Part shown: piece after piece, positions 23,157 to 32,759 of the stretch
How the letters are laid out: every line of letters starts with the position of its first letter
Position numbering within the stretch: position 1 is the first letter of the stretch
Source: Wenjunlia vitaminophila DSM 41686
GTDB taxonomy: Bacteria; Actinomycetota; Actinomycetes; Streptomycetales; Streptomycetaceae
Assembly: GCF_000380165.1 (NCBI RefSeq)
Contig: NZ_KB904659.1
Span: 1 to 64,000, forward strand
Direction: 5' to 3'
Length of the DNA: 64,000 nt
Notes under the pieces: model-generated
The model's input: the letters and a program-made list of their open reading frames with translations, nothing else
What the model was told of the DNA's origin: nothing
The model's database searches: none
Translations under genes and position numbers: made by a program

Positions 23157-24284
23157 ATGAGCAGCCCCGCCGCGGAACGCCCGACCACCACCCCCACGGC
23201 GCGCACCGCCGGCGACCCGGTGCGCGGCGTGGCGCGGGGATCGGCACCCGTCCCGCTGTCCGTGCTCGACCTGGCCACCGTCGGCACCGGCCACACCGCC
23301 GGTGACGCGCTGCGCACCAGCACCGAGCTGGCCCGACGCGCCGAAGCGTGGGGGTTCCACCGGTTCTGGGTGGCCGAACACCATTCGATGCCGGGGGTGG
23401 CCAGCGCCTCGCCGGCCGTGCTCATCGCCCACCTGGCCGCGGCCACCCGCACCATCCGCCTGGGCTCCGGCGGGGTGATGCTGCCCAACCACGCACCGCT
23501 GGTGGTGGCCGAGCAGTTCGGCACCCTCCAGGCGCTGCACCCCGGCCGGATCGACCTGGGCCTGGGGCGGGCCCCCGGGACCGACCCGGCGACGGCCCGG
23601 GCGCTGCGCCGGGGGACCGACTCGCTGTCCGCCGACGACTTCCCACAGCAGCTCGCCGAGCTGACCGGGTTCCTGGACGACGCGTTCCCGGAAGGACACC
23701 GGTACTCCGGGGTCCACGCGGTGCCGGGGCCGGTGCAGGGCAAGGTGCCCGGAGGGGTGCAGGGGCCGGACCGCCCGCCGATCTGGCTGCTGGGTTCCAG
23801 CGGGTTCAGCGCCAGGCTCGCCGGTTCGCTGGGGTTGCCGTTCTCGTTCGCGCACCACTTCGCGCCGGCCAACACCCTCGCCGCGCTTGAGCTGTACCGG
23901 GGGTCGTTCCGCCCGTCCGCGGTGCTCGACCGCCCGTACGCGATGGTCGCGGCGGGGGTGGTCGCCGCGGACACCGAGGCGGAGGCGGTGCGTCAGGCCC
24001 GGGCGGGGGCGCTGGCGATGCTCCGGCTGCGGACCGGCCGGCCGGGGCTCGTGCCCTCGGCCGGCGAGGCGGAGGCCCACCCGTTCTCCGCGGTGGAGGA
24101 GGAGTTCGTCGGCGGGTGGCTGGCGAACCTGGTCCACGGGGACAGGGACGGGGTCCGCGCCGGCCTCGACGCGCTGCTCGACCGCACCGGGGCGGACGAG
24201 CTGATGATCTCCTCCAACGTCCACGGGCACCAGCGGCGGCTGCGGTCGTACGAACTGGTCGCCGAGGGCTACGGGCTCGTCTGA
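23157..24284 (+). CDS. luciferase-like flavin-dependent monooxygenase (LLM class)
   Basis: A 375-residue TIM-barrel flavin monooxygenase with [76 protein letters not shown] and [17 protein letters not shown]. These are the signature blocks of the MsnO8/LLM alkanal-monooxygenase-like group using reduced flavin. GAAGGAG 10 nt upstream supports the ATG at 23157; a longer frame would run through the intergenic region. The substrate is unknown. Its 3' end overlaps the convergent GGDEF-EAL gene by 16 nt. Confidence 0.88.
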   Translation: MSSPAAERPTTTPTARTAGDPVRGVARGSAPVPLSVLDLATVGTGHTAGDALRTSTELARRAEAWGFHRFWVAEHHSMPGVASASPAVLIAHLAAATRTIRLGSGGVMLPNHAPLVVAEQFGTLQALHPGRIDLGLGRAPGTDPATARALRRGTDSLSADDFPQQLAELTGFLDDAFPEGHRYSGVHAVPGPVQGKVPGGVQGPDRPPIWLLGSSGFSARLAGSLGLPFSFAHHFAPANTLAALELYRGSFRPSAVLDRPYAMVAAGVVAADTEAEAVRQARAGALAMLRLRTGRPGLVPSAGEAEAHPFSAVEEEFVGGWLANLVHGDRDGVRAGLDALLDRTGADELMISSNVHGHQRRLRSYELVAEGYGLV

Positions 24285-26134
24285 GCCGGCCCCACCTGGG
24301 TGTCCCTGACCGTGACCCGGGGGACCTGCCGCGCCGCGGTGGGGCGCACCGGTGCCTGACGCAGCATCGACCCGATCTGCTCCGGGGGCAGGGCCCTGGC
24401 GTAGAACCAGCCCTGCGCGGTGTCACAGCCGATGGCGTGCAGCCGTTCGGCCTGCTCCGCGCTCTCCACGCCCTCGGCGGTGACGGTCAGTCCGAGTTGG
24501 TGGGCGAGCTTGACCAGCGCGGTGACGATGGTCTCGTCCGCCGGGTTGGGGTGCTGGTCGCTGCCGAACCCGCGGACGAACGACCCGTCGAGCTTCAGTG
24601 CCCCGACCGGGAGCCGACTGAGATAGGCCAGGTTGGAGTAGCCGGTGCCGAAGTCGTCGATGGCGATCCGCACCCCCATCTCCGACAGCGCGCGCAGGGT
24701 CTGCAACGGCCGGCCGGCCGAGCCCATGACCGCGCTCTCGGTCAGCTCGAGCTGGAGGAGCTCGGGGGGGAGCCCGGTCCGGGCCAGGATTCGCGCCACG
24801 TCGGCGACGAGGTCGGAGTCCCAGACCTGCCGGACGGCGATGTTGACGCTGACGAACGGGGCGTTGCCCGGGTGCTCGAGCTGCCAGGTCCGGGCCTGCC
24901 GGCAGGACTGCTCCAGCACCCAGCGGCCGAGCTGCACGATGGCGCCGTTCTCCTCGGCCAGCCCGATGAAACGATTCGGGGTGAGCCGGCCCAGGTCCGG
25001 GTGCTGCCAGCGCACCAGCGCCTCGACGCCGCGCAGCACACCGTCGCCGAGCCCCACCAGCGGCTGGTAGTCCACGGTGAACTCGTCCCGCTCCACCGCC
25101 GACCGCAGCGTGCTGGACAGGGCGAGACGGGTCATCCGGTGGGCGTTGCGCTCCGGATCGAAGAGCGTCCAACGGCCCTTGCCGTCCTCCTTGGCCCAGT
25201 ACAGCGTGGTGTCCGCGGCCTGCATCAGGGCGGTGGCCGTGGTGCCGAGCACCGGCCGCTCCACCACGCCGACGCTGGCCGAGATGGTGAGCCGCTGTCC
25301 CTCGATGTCGAACGGGGCCGTCAGGACGGCCAGCACCGTCTCGGCCAGCGCGGTGGCCTGGGCGGTGCCGCGGGAGCCCTCGATCAGCAGGGCGAACTCG
25401 TCCCCGCCGAGCCTGGCCACCAGGTGGCCAGCGGGCCGCACGCAGTGCTCGAGGCGATTGGCCACCTCGGTCAGCAGCCGGTCACCGACGTGGTGCCCGA
25501 GCGTGTCGTTGACCGCCTTGAAACCGTCGACGTCCAGGTAGCAGACCCCGACCCGGCTGCCGGCGGCGTCCTCGCCCAGTGCTTCGGAAAGACGTTCGAA
25601 GAAGAACTCACGGTTGGGCAACCGGGTCAGCGGGTCGTGCATGCGCAGGTGCCGCAGCCGTTGCTGGAGTTCGCGTTGCGCGGTGATGTCCTCGGCGGTG
25701 AGCAGGGTCAGGCGGGGCCCGCCGTCGCAGGTGCCGAGTGGGGTGAGGGTCACCCTGGCCCACACCGTGCGCCCGTCCGGGTGTTTGCACCCGCGGGTGT
25801 AGCGGAGGCGCTGACGTTCGCCGCGCAACAGCTCCCGGTACCCCGCACAGGTGCCCGGGTCGTCGTGCGCCGTCGGCTCCCACCCGTCGCCGAGCGCGCG
25901 CAGCGCGGCGTTCTGGTCCCGGATGCGGCCCTCGAGGTCGACCAGGCCCATGGCGATCCCGGCGGCGGCCAGGGCGTCACGGAGATGCTCTGCGGAGAAC
26001 GGGTAACGCTCCGTAACCGCGGTGATGGCGTCGGCCTCGTTGCTCGAACTGCCTCCTGGCCTGTCCACAGCTCGCTCCCGCATGCCAGTCGTCTCGCAGT
26101 CGTCCGAGTGCCGCACTGGAAATGTGGCGATCAT
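24269..26134 (-). CDS. PAS-GGDEF-EAL protein, probable bifunctional cyclic-di-GMP enzyme
   Basis: A 621-residue protein. A PAS-like sensor occupies about residues 50-175 ([32 protein letters not shown]). A GGDEF domain has an intact GGDEF motif at 243-247, and an EAL domain has EALVRW near residue 370, [14 protein letters not shown] and VTAEGVES. All catalytic motifs look intact, so it could both make and break cyclic-di-GMP, which controls development in filamentous actinomycetes. No membrane segment is seen, so it is likely cytoplasmic. The ATG at 26134 has no clear ribosome site; an alternative at 26083 would remove 17 residues without touching a domain. Confidence 0.9.
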   Translation of the reverse strand: MIATFPVRHSDDCETTGMRERAVDRPGGSSSNEADAITAVTERYPFSAEHLRDALAAAGIAMGLVDLEGRIRDQNAALRALGDGWEPTAHDDPGTCAGYRELLRGERQRLRYTRGCKHPDGRTVWARVTLTPLGTCDGGPRLTLLTAEDITAQRELQQRLRHLRMHDPLTRLPNREFFFERLSEALGEDAAGSRVGVCYLDVDGFKAVNDTLGHHVGDRLLTEVANRLEHCVRPAGHLVARLGGDEFALLIEGSRGTAQATALAETVLAVLTAPFDIEGQRLTISASVGVVERPVLGTTATALMQAADTTLYWAKEDGKGRWTLFDPERNAHRMTRLALSSTLRSAVERDEFTVDYQPLVGLGDGVLRGVEALVRWQHPDLGRLTPNRFIGLAEENGAIVQLGRWVLEQSCRQARTWQLEHPGNAPFVSVNIAVRQVWDSDLVADVARILARTGLPPELLQLELTESAVMGSAGRPLQTLRALSEMGVRIAIDDFGTGYSNLAYLSRLPVGALKLDGSFVRGFGSDQHPNPADETIVTALVKLAHQLGLTVTAEGVESAEQAERLHAIGCDTAQGWFYARALPPEQIGSMLRQAPVRPTAARQVPRVTVRDTQVGPAQTSP

Positions 26135-26436
26135 AGAGGGACCCGGCGACGTCTACCAGAGCCGTTCACGGTGATTCCCGGTACCGCACCCGTTCGAACG
26201 ACCTGGCGGTGTGTTCACTGACGGTAGTGCGCTGATCATTTGTTCGGTGTGCTGACGGTCCGCCTGCTGACGTGCCCTCGGGCCCGCGCCCCCGGCGTGC
26301 ACCGGCTCGCCGTGCCGCGACCGGGTGTGCTGACCGCCCCGTGATCCCCGGGGCGCTCCTCTACCGGCTCACCCCTGGCGTCCAGCCGGCGTAATAAAAC
26401 GGGTCGAAGCTTGACAATTGACCCCAGCATGGCGCT

Positions 26437-27651
26437 ATGCGCACCCCCCTCTCCGGCGCCATGGCCGTCGTGGCCGCGCTGACTCTGCCCCTCGCCTCGG
26501 CCAGCCCTGCCAGCCCGAGCGGGTCGGCCGTCCGCTGTGCCCCGGTCCGCACCGACGAGCACCACTCCGAGGGCCTGGATACCTGGAACCCCTCGTACAC
26601 GCGTCCGGTGGGGAGGGTGGACGCGGTCATGGTGTTCCTGCGCTTCCCCGATTCCACGCCCGAGCTGACCACCAGCCAGATAGCCGACGACCACATCCCG
26701 GACACCCGGCGCTTCTTCCACACCGCGTCGTACGGCAAGCTGGACTACAACCTGGTCCCGGTGGACGGGTTCGTGACCATGCCCGCCCCTTCCACCGCGT
26801 ACCGGATAGCCCGGGACTGGGCCGACGAGCCCCGGCGCCGCTACCTCGCCGACGCCCTGGCGGCGGCCGACCGCACGGTGGACTTCCGGGACTTCGACGC
26901 CGTCTTCCTGGTGGCCGACCCGCACGCCCCCGGAGTGGACCCGGACGCCACCAAGGTCGTCAACCTCGCCCGGCCCATCGTGGCGGACGGCGTGCCGCTG
27001 TCCCACATAGGCACGATCTTCGAGGCGCACCCTCCCGACCCGCACGTGTTCGCGCACGAGACCGCCCACGTCTTCGACCTCCCCGACCTGTACCGGCGGC
27101 CGGACAGCAACGCCCCGGGCCGCGACTGGAACGACCAGGTGGGTGACTGGGACCTGATGGGCGACCAGAAGGGCCTCGCCCCCGACCCCTTCGCCTGGCA
27201 CAAGTGGAAGCTCGGCTGGCTGACCCCCGCCCAGGTGGTCTGCCTCGACCGCCCGGGGTCCGTGCGGGCCAGGCTGTCCCCGGTGGAGGTCCGCGGGGGG
27301 ACCAAGCTGCTGGTCGTCCAGTTGGACCGGCACACCGCGTACGCGGTCGAGGTCCGGGCCCGCAGGGGGAACGACCTGCGGACCTGCTCCGAGGGCGCGC
27401 TGGTGTACCGGGTCCGTTCCGACGTCCGTTCCGGCTCCGGGCCGGTGCGGGTGATGGACGCCCACCCGCGCCGCGCGGCCTGCCCCGACACCGCCGTCCA
27501 CCCGCCGCTGGCGGACGCTCCGTTCACCCGGGGGGAGGAGTTCCGGGACCGGACGACCGGAACGGTGATCAGGGTCCTGGACCGGGACCGGCGGGGCAAC
27601 TACGTGGTCCAGGCGGAACGCACCCGGGACGCCTGGACGAGACGGGGCTGA
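26437..27651 (+). CDS. secreted M6-family-like metalloprotease, first of a tandem pair
   Basis: A 404-residue protein with a Sec signal peptide (hydrophobic AMAVVAALTLPLASASPA, probable cleavage near residue 22). The catalytic zinc motif HETAH (207-211) is followed by VFDLPDLY, the third-ligand and structural region of immune-inhibitor-A-like M6 proteases. DVDFLRFPDSTPE-like strands precede it, and a WHKWKLGWL block typical of the family follows. Cysteine pairs in the C-terminal beta domain suggest disulfides after export. It is 1 nt upstream of a paralogue. No strong ribosome site precedes the ATG, so the start is not certain. It is shorter than classical InhA proteases. Confidence 0.85.
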   Translation: MRTPLSGAMAVVAALTLPLASASPASPSGSAVRCAPVRTDEHHSEGLDTWNPSYTRPVGRVDAVMVFLRFPDSTPELTTSQIADDHIPDTRRFFHTASYGKLDYNLVPVDGFVTMPAPSTAYRIARDWADEPRRRYLADALAAADRTVDFRDFDAVFLVADPHAPGVDPDATKVVNLARPIVADGVPLSHIGTIFEAHPPDPHVFAHETAHVFDLPDLYRRPDSNAPGRDWNDQVGDWDLMGDQKGLAPDPFAWHKWKLGWLTPAQVVCLDRPGSVRARLSPVEVRGGTKLLVVQLDRHTAYAVEVRARRGNDLRTCSEGALVYRVRSDVRSGSGPVRVMDAHPRRAACPDTAVHPPLADAPFTRGEEFRDRTTGTVIRVLDRDRRGNYVVQAERTRDAWTRRG

Positions 27652-27652
27652 G

Positions 27653-28900
27653 GTGCCGGCGACCAGGGGGACCGGCCGGACGCCGGGCCTGGTGCGACGA
27701 GCCAGGACCGCGGCGGTGATCCTCGCCGTCGCCACGACGACCGCCGCCCCCGTCGCGACCCCACCGTTCACCGGGAGGTACGTGCCCGACCGCACCGGCC
27801 ACCCGTGCGCCCTGCGGGCGGTCCCCGGGGTGACCATGTCGGAGGGGTTCCCTCCCGACCACTCGGTCTACGCCCGGGCCACCGGGAGGGTCAGGGCGCT
27901 GGTGCTGTTCGTGGACTTCCCCGACGCCCAGGCGCCGAGCAGCGCACAGCACCGGTACCGCGAGTTCTTCCCCGCCGCCACCCGCTGGTTCGACACCAGC
28001 TCCTACGGCAAGCTCGACTACCAGCCCCATCCGGTCATGAAGTACTTCCGGATGCCCCGCAGCTTCAGTGCCTACGGCGTCGAGCGCGGCTACGGCTGGC
28101 CGGTGCACGAGCGGATGATGCAGGACCTGCTGACGGTGGCCGACCCCGAGATCGACTTCAGCCGGTACGACCTGGTCAACGTCCTGGTCACGCCGAACGC
28201 CGGCCCGCCGGCCCAGCGCAGCGTGCTCTCGGTCACCTGGACCGGGGCCACCGCCGCGGTCAGTGACGAGGGGGCGCGGCTGGACAAGGTCTCGGTCCTC
28301 TACAGCCACGACGCGGCGGGGCACCGGGTCCTCAACCACGAGAACGCCCACATCTTCGGACTGCCCGACCTGTACGCGGAGCGGGACTTCCGGCGCACCG
28401 ACCAGTGGGCGGGCCAGTGGGACATGATGTCCCTCGACTGGGGCCTGCACGGGGACTTCCTGGCGTGGCACAAGTGGAAGCTGGGCTGGATCGACGACCG
28501 CCAGGTGGACTGTGTGTACCGTCGGGGCACCACCGAGCACACCGTGACCCCGGTGGAACTGCCCGGCGGCACCAAGCTGGTGGTGATCCCCGTGCACGAC
28601 TCCGGTGCCTTCGCGCTGGAGGTGCGCAGCCGGCACGGCAACGACCGGGCGGGCTGCCGGGAGGGCGTGCTGCTCTACTGGGTCCGCACCGACGTGCCGT
28701 CCGGCCAGGGGCCGGTGCGGGTCCTGGACGCCAACCCGGACACCGAGGCGTGCTCGGACAGCAGCGTGGGCTTCAACTCGCGCAACGACGCCCCGTTCGG
28801 TGTGGGGCAGGAGTACCGCCACGAGCCGACCAGGACGCTGGTGAAGGTCGTCTCCCGGGACCGCCAGGGCCGGTACACCGTGCGGGTGACCAAGGGCTGA
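27653..28900 (+). CDS. secreted M6-family-like metalloprotease, second of a tandem pair
   Basis: A 415-residue paralogue of the preceding protein, starting with GTG one base after its stop. The N-terminus is twin-arginine-containing and hydrophobic (RRARTAAVILAVATTTAAP), consistent with export. HENAH (229-233) retains the HExxH zinc site and is followed by IFGLPDLY. DFLAWHKWKLGWID matches the sister protein, and TSSYGKLDYQPHP aligns with its TASYGKLDYNLVP. Conserved Cys residues recur in the C-terminal half. The arrangement points to local duplication and co-translation. Substrates are unknown. Confidence 0.86.
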   Translation: MPATRGTGRTPGLVRRARTAAVILAVATTTAAPVATPPFTGRYVPDRTGHPCALRAVPGVTMSEGFPPDHSVYARATGRVRALVLFVDFPDAQAPSSAQHRYREFFPAATRWFDTSSYGKLDYQPHPVMKYFRMPRSFSAYGVERGYGWPVHERMMQDLLTVADPEIDFSRYDLVNVLVTPNAGPPAQRSVLSVTWTGATAAVSDEGARLDKVSVLYSHDAAGHRVLNHENAHIFGLPDLYAERDFRRTDQWAGQWDMMSLDWGLHGDFLAWHKWKLGWIDDRQVDCVYRRGTTEHTVTPVELPGGTKLVVIPVHDSGAFALEVRSRHGNDRAGCREGVLLYWVRTDVPSGQGPVRVLDANPDTEACSDSSVGFNSRNDAPFGVGQEYRHEPTRTLVKVVSRDRQGRYTVRVTKG

Positions 28901-29327
28901 CGCCGCCTTTAACGAGAATTGAGTGACAGAGCTCACGCTGGGCGGGCACCGACGGCAGGAACTCGTGGCAGGAAACAGCCGGGCGGACCAACGTCAGCCT
29001 CGGGCGGGGAACGGGGCTGGCAGCTAGAAGACCTCTAGGCCGGCTCGAGGCCCCGGCCACGCACTCGTCTCAACATGGGTAAACGGTCGTCACCACAGGC
29101 GCACCTACCTCTACGCTCACTGCCGTGGGGCACACCGTCGGCGCCCTGGGCCGGGAGTCCGTCGCATCTCGGCCAAGGGGGTTTCGCACCATATCTCCAC
29201 ACCACCACCACTCTCCGCCGAATGGCGCCGGGCAACTGCTGCGGTCCCGCACGGGTCCGCGGTCCCGGCGTTCCGGACGGAGCCACCGCATGTGGTCACC
29301 GACCGCAGGACACTGAAGGAGCAGTAG
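28901..29327. other. intergenic region without a recognised gene
   Basis: This 427-nt stretch separates the metalloprotease pair from the acyltransferase locus. Open frames in it lack start signals and family similarity. The last 20 nt contain the GAAGGAG box of the small ORF at 29328. I see no strong terminator hairpin. Confidence 0.4.
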
Positions 29328-29453
29328 ATGGCCCCACCTGGTTCCGTGCGCGTGGAACCGCGGTTCCACGACCGGACGGTCACGCGCCTGAGCCGGAACC
29401 CGCACCGCACCGCCTCCCGCACGGCCCGCGCCGGGTCGGGGAGCCAGCGGTGA
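29328..29453 (+). CDS. small ORF (41 residues) overlapping the acyltransferase start
   Basis: An ATG at 29328 with an excellent GAAGGAG site opens a 41-codon frame whose TGA overlaps the acyltransferase GTG start (GTGA). The peptide is Arg/Ser-rich (RFHDRTVTRLSRNPHRTASR) with no recognised domain. The ribosome site and the exact stop-start overlap argue for real translation. It could be a short coupling or leader peptide that drives translation of the acyltransferase. Alternatively it is just a fortuitous frame. Confidence 0.4.
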   Translation: MAPPGSVRVEPRFHDRTVTRLSRNPHRTASRTARAGSGSQR

Positions 29454-30478
29454 GCGCCGCGGCTTTGCGCCCCGGCTCCCCGGTGGCCTTCCTGTTCACC
29501 GGGCAGGGTGCGCAGTACCCGGGGATGACCGCGCGGCTCTACCGTGAGTCCCCGACGTACCGCAGGCACCTGGACGAGGCGTCCGAGGCGTTGCTGCCGT
29601 ACACCGGCGAGTCCGTCTCGACGCTCCTGCTCACCGGCGACGCCCGGGTGCACCTGACCGGCTTCACCCAGCCGGCGCTGTTCGCGGTGGGGTACGCCCT
29701 GGCCCAGACGGTGCTGGAGCAGGAGGTCAGGCCCGGCGCGGTGCTCGGCTACAGCAACGGCGAGTACGCGGCCGCCTGCGTGTCGGGGGCGTTGAGCCTG
29801 GCGGACGCCGCACGCCTGGTCGCGCTCCGCGGCTCGATGATGCAGGGGCTGCCGGTGGGCGGCGGGATGCTCAAGGTCCTCGCGGGACGCGCCGAGGTGC
29901 AGCGGCTCGTGGACGCGGAACGGACCGTGGGCATCGGCGGGGTCAACGGGCCGGGCGAGATCGTGCTCTCCGGTGAGTTGGCCGCGTTGGCCAGGATCGG
30001 CGGGGCCCTGCGGGAACGCGGTCTGACCGTCGTTCCGGTTCAGGTGTCCCACGGCTTCCACTCGCCGCTGATGGAGCCGGTGGTCACCGGGTTCGCCCGG
30101 GGGGCCATCAGGGTCGGCGGCCGGGTGCCCCGGCTGGCGTTCTACTCCACGGTGCGGGGCCGCAGGCTGGTCGGCGAGCCGCTGGACGGGCCGTACTGGA
30201 CCGAGCACATCAGCGCTCCCGTCAGGTTCTCCGAGGCCGCCGCGGCCATGGTCCGGGACGGCTACGGGCACCTGGTGGAGATCGGGCCGCGTCCGGCGCT
30301 GACCCGGTTGGTCAGCCGGCTCGGCGTGGCGGAACAGGTGCGGAGCTGCGGCAACCCGGTCCATGACGCGGAGTCCGGCGTGGCTGAGCTGGACCGACTG
30401 GTCAGTGAGGTGCTCCAGCGCACCGGTGAGCCGCTGGCCCCCCTGGGCGACCAGGTGCGGGAGCCGCAGGCGGTGTGA
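29450..30478 (+). CDS. stand-alone malonyl-CoA-type acyltransferase (FabD/AT family)
   Basis: A 342-residue acyltransferase. It has the N-terminal FLFTGQGAQYPGM motif, nucleophile Ser102 in GYSNGEYAAA (usually GHSxGE), GSMMQ, GVNGPGEIVLSG, and catalytic His201 in HGFHSPLM, with EIGPRPALTRL near the end. Such proteins load malonyl or related acyl groups onto a carrier protein. Unlike a housekeeping fabD it has no fabH, acpP or fabF next to it. The His-to-Tyr change before the nucleophile resembles trans-acting ATs. It might serve the two carrier proteins of the azole cluster 13 kb away; that link is speculative. The GTG start is supported by GGGGAG and coupling to the upstream ORF. Confidence 0.85.
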   Translation: MSAAALRPGSPVAFLFTGQGAQYPGMTARLYRESPTYRRHLDEASEALLPYTGESVSTLLLTGDARVHLTGFTQPALFAVGYALAQTVLEQEVRPGAVLGYSNGEYAAACVSGALSLADAARLVALRGSMMQGLPVGGGMLKVLAGRAEVQRLVDAERTVGIGGVNGPGEIVLSGELAALARIGGALRERGLTVVPVQVSHGFHSPLMEPVVTGFARGAIRVGGRVPRLAFYSTVRGRRLVGEPLDGPYWTEHISAPVRFSEAAAAMVRDGYGHLVEIGPRPALTRLVSRLGVAEQVRSCGNPVHDAESGVAELDRLVSEVLQRTGEPLAPLGDQVREPQAV

Positions 30479-30485
30479 GAACGGT

Positions 30486-30516
30486 CAGGGCTCCCCTCGC
30501 CACGAGCGGAGCCCTG
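30486..30516 (+). terminator. hairpin terminator after the acyltransferase
   Basis: CAGGGCTCC (30486-30494) pairs perfectly with GGAGCCCTG (30508-30516); the loop itself contains CTCG/CGAG. It begins 8 nt after the stop codon. Confidence 0.75.
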
Positions 30517-30718
30517 GTCGGTTGTGCGGGCCCCGGCGTCGGCCGGCCCCGACTCGCGGTGGCCGGGGACCTCCTTACCGGACCGCGCGATCCGCCCCGG
30601 AACCCCGTCGACCGGGCGGACGCGAAACGGCCCCGCGCCGGAAGCCGGACACGGGACCACGGTGGGAAGAACCAGCCGCCCTGCCCCTGCCTGATGGCCG
30701 TAGCGAGGTGAACCGGTG

Positions 30719-30794
30719 TGGTGCGCCGCCAGGGACTCGAACCCCGAACCCGCGGATTAAGAGTCCGCTGCTCTGCCAGTTGAGCTAGCGGCGC
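30719..30794 (-). tRNA. tRNA-Lys (anticodon CTT), copy 2
   Basis: The mature sequence is identical to the copy at 16.3 kb (acceptor GCGCCGC/GCGGCGC, anticodon loop CTCTTAA), in the same orientation. Here the 3' CCA is encoded (30719-30721). Identity between the copies extends only a few bases beyond the gene. Confidence 0.96.
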
Positions 30795-30905
30795 TCACTG
30801 ACGTGGACAGAGGTTAGCACCCTCGCCGCGTCCACCAGAAATCGTTATGAGCGCACCGGCCCCCGCGGAGCCGGGTCGTCCGGGCGACCGGGCCGGGAGG
30901 GCGGC

Positions 30906-31286
30906 TCAGTAACAGGGCCCATACCCTTTGTGGTCGTTCTTGATCAGATCGCGACCGAATTCGATCATCTTCTTGGTGTAGTCCGGCGTCCAGTTGGCCT
31001 GCTCGGCGATGCTCTCCACCGAGAGCTGGTCGAACCGCCGGGGGTCCGCGAGCTGTGCCGCGGCGATGGCCTGGAACTCCGTGGCACGCTGGGCCGCGGC
31101 CCGGAACGCCAGCGTCAGCTCGGTGGACCGGGCCAGCAGCTCCCGTGGGTCGTCCAGCGACTCCAGGTCGAAGAAGTGCTCAGGGTCGCCGTCCGACATG
31201 CCCGGCTCGAACCGCAGCGGCGCGGGCCGCAGGCGGCGTTTCGCCTCGGCCTGCCGCTGCGGCTGGGATGGGTGCGGCTGTGGCAT
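30906..31286 (-). CDS. conserved hypothetical protein
   Basis: A 126-residue protein; the ATG at 31286 follows GGGAGGT. The N-terminal 30 residues are Gln/Arg/Pro-rich and probably disordered. The rest is acidic-helical (DLESLDDPRELLARSTELTLAFRAAAQRATEFQAIAAAQL), followed by LSVESIAEQANWTPDYTKKMIEFGRDLI, which has the look of a helix-turn-helix. I do not recognise a family. It is the last gene on the strand after the helicase, 136 nt away, and could be a small DNA-binding partner, but nothing proves it. Confidence 0.7.
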   Translation of the reverse strand: MPQPHPSQPQRQAEAKRRLRPAPLRFEPGMSDGDPEHFFDLESLDDPRELLARSTELTLAFRAAAQRATEFQAIAAAQLADPRRFDQLSVESIAEQANWTPDYTKKMIEFGRDLIKNDHKGYGPCY

Positions 31287-31421
31287 GCGGTGAACCTCCC
31301 TGACGTCTCTCACCCAATTGTCCCGCGAAACGCAAGTGGCCCCCTCGTGTACCCGTGGACCCTGCCGCACCACCCCCGCGGACGGCTCCCCCGGGACCGC
31401 CCACCCCCGGCCCGCCGGCGC

Positions 31422-32759
31422 TCACGGCCGGTACCGCACCCGGTGCTCGGCCAGATGGGCGAGCACCGCGTGGTTCGCCTCCCAGCCGTCGGGGAACCGC
31501 ACCGTCACCCCGAGCTGCACCGGCTCGGTCGAGGGGTGCTCGTCGAGCAACTCGGCCACCCCGGCCCGGGAGACCACCACACAGGCGTGCCGGTGCCGGG
31601 AGGTGAGCACGCACAGCCGTCCCGTCTCCAGGTGGAACGCCGTCGCGTCCGACCGCCCGGACAGCGGGTGCAGGACCACGGTGACGTCGTACTCCCGGCC
31701 CTGCAACCGGTTGGCCGTGTCCGCGGTCACCCCGGTCACGCCGCGCTCGGCCAGGGCCGCCCGCACCGCCGCCGCCTGGTCGCGGTGCGCGGTGCCCACC
31801 GCCACCCGCTCGGCGGTCAGCGGCCCGGTGCCCCGCTCGGAGACGGTCACCCCGCCGCGGTCCAGCAGCCGGCGCACCAGCGTCGCCACCGCCGCCACGG
31901 CCTCCGGGTCGGTGCGCACCGTGCGCCGCCGCGGCAGCTCCAGCAGGCCCCAGCCGGACTCCGCGGCGATGTCCAGCGCCCGGTCCGGGGCCGAGCCGTC
32001 GCCGGCCACCCCGAACGACAGCCGCCGCACACCGTGGCCGGTGCCGGACCGGAACGGCGTGTACGGGTAGAAGGCGGCCGACACCAGCGGCGCGGCCGTC
32101 GCCGGCAGCCGCCAGGACACCGGCAACCGGTGCTGCGGCAGTCCCGGGTTGTGCGCCAGCAGGGTGACCACGGCGGACGCCGACGGGTCGTACGACAGAC
32201 CGGCCCACTGCTCCGCGCCCACCACCGTGAACGGGTCGAGCTGACCCGGGTCGCCGACGAACAGCGCCCGCTCGAACAGCCCGGCCACCTTCAGCAGCGC
32301 GTCCGAGCGCATCTGGTAGGCCTCGTCCACGATGGCGTGCCGCCACACCGGAACGTCCTGCACGAAGGCCCACTTCGCCGCGGTCGCCACCACCACCGGA
32401 CACTGCGCCAGGTCCCCCGCCGAGGACGACAACGTCACCGCGGGCAGGCGCGCCACGCCCGGGTCGGGCTGGGAGTCGCTGCCGTGCAACCGGCCCACGG
32501 CCAGCTCGGGGTCCTGTTCGGCGAGCCGCTTCACCAGGTCGTCCACCTGGCTGTTGGTCTGCGCGACGATCATCAGGCGTTCCCCGGCGCCCACCAGCTC
32601 CCTGGCCGCCCGCACCACCAGGGTGGACTTGCCCGCGCCCGGCGGTGAGTCCACCACCACGCCACGCCGGGTGCCGTGCAGGGTGTCGGCCAGGATGCGC
32701 TCGGTGACCGACGCCGCCCTGGCCGCCGGGTCGCCGTCCTCACGTTCGGGAGCGATCAA
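31422..32759 (-). CDS. superfamily 1 (Upf1-like) helicase/ATPase
   Basis: A 445-residue compact helicase. Walker A is GAGKST (41-46). Motif Ia is AQTNSQVDDL, motif II AIVDEAYQM, motif III VGDPGQLDPF, motif IV PVSWRLP, motif V ADTANRLQGREYDVTVVL, and motif VI LTSRHRHACVVV with the arginine finger. All core motifs are intact, with no accessory domains. It unwinds or translocates on nucleic acid using ATP. Its start overlaps the stop of the unknown 507-residue gene by 4 nt, so nuclease, unknown and helicase form one transcript. The N-terminus lies close to Walker A, as in helicases that act as a subunit with separate nuclease proteins. Confidence 0.9.
   Translation of the reverse strand: MIAPEREDGDPAARAASVTERILADTLHGTRRGVVVDSPPGAGKSTLVVRAARELVGAGERLMIVAQTNSQVDDLVKRLAEQDPELAVGRLHGSDSQPDPGVARLPAVTLSSSAGDLAQCPVVVATAAKWAFVQDVPVWRHAIVDEAYQMRSDALLKVAGLFERALFVGDPGQLDPFTVVGAEQWAGLSYDPSASAVVTLLAHNPGLPQHRLPVSWRLPATAAPLVSAAFYPYTPFRSGTGHGVRRLSFGVAGDGSAPDRALDIAAESGWGLLELPRRRTVRTDPEAVAAVATLVRRLLDRGGVTVSERGTGPLTAERVAVGTAHRDQAAAVRAALAERGVTGVTADTANRLQGREYDVTVVLHPLSGRSDATAFHLETGRLCVLTSRHRHACVVVSRAGVAELLDEHPSTEPVQLGVTVRFPDGWEANHAVLAHLAEHRVRYRP

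Noticed and set aside
26411..26416. TTGACA as a -35 box before the first metalloprotease
   Set aside because: No matching -10 at 16-18 nt that would leave room for the ATG at 26437.
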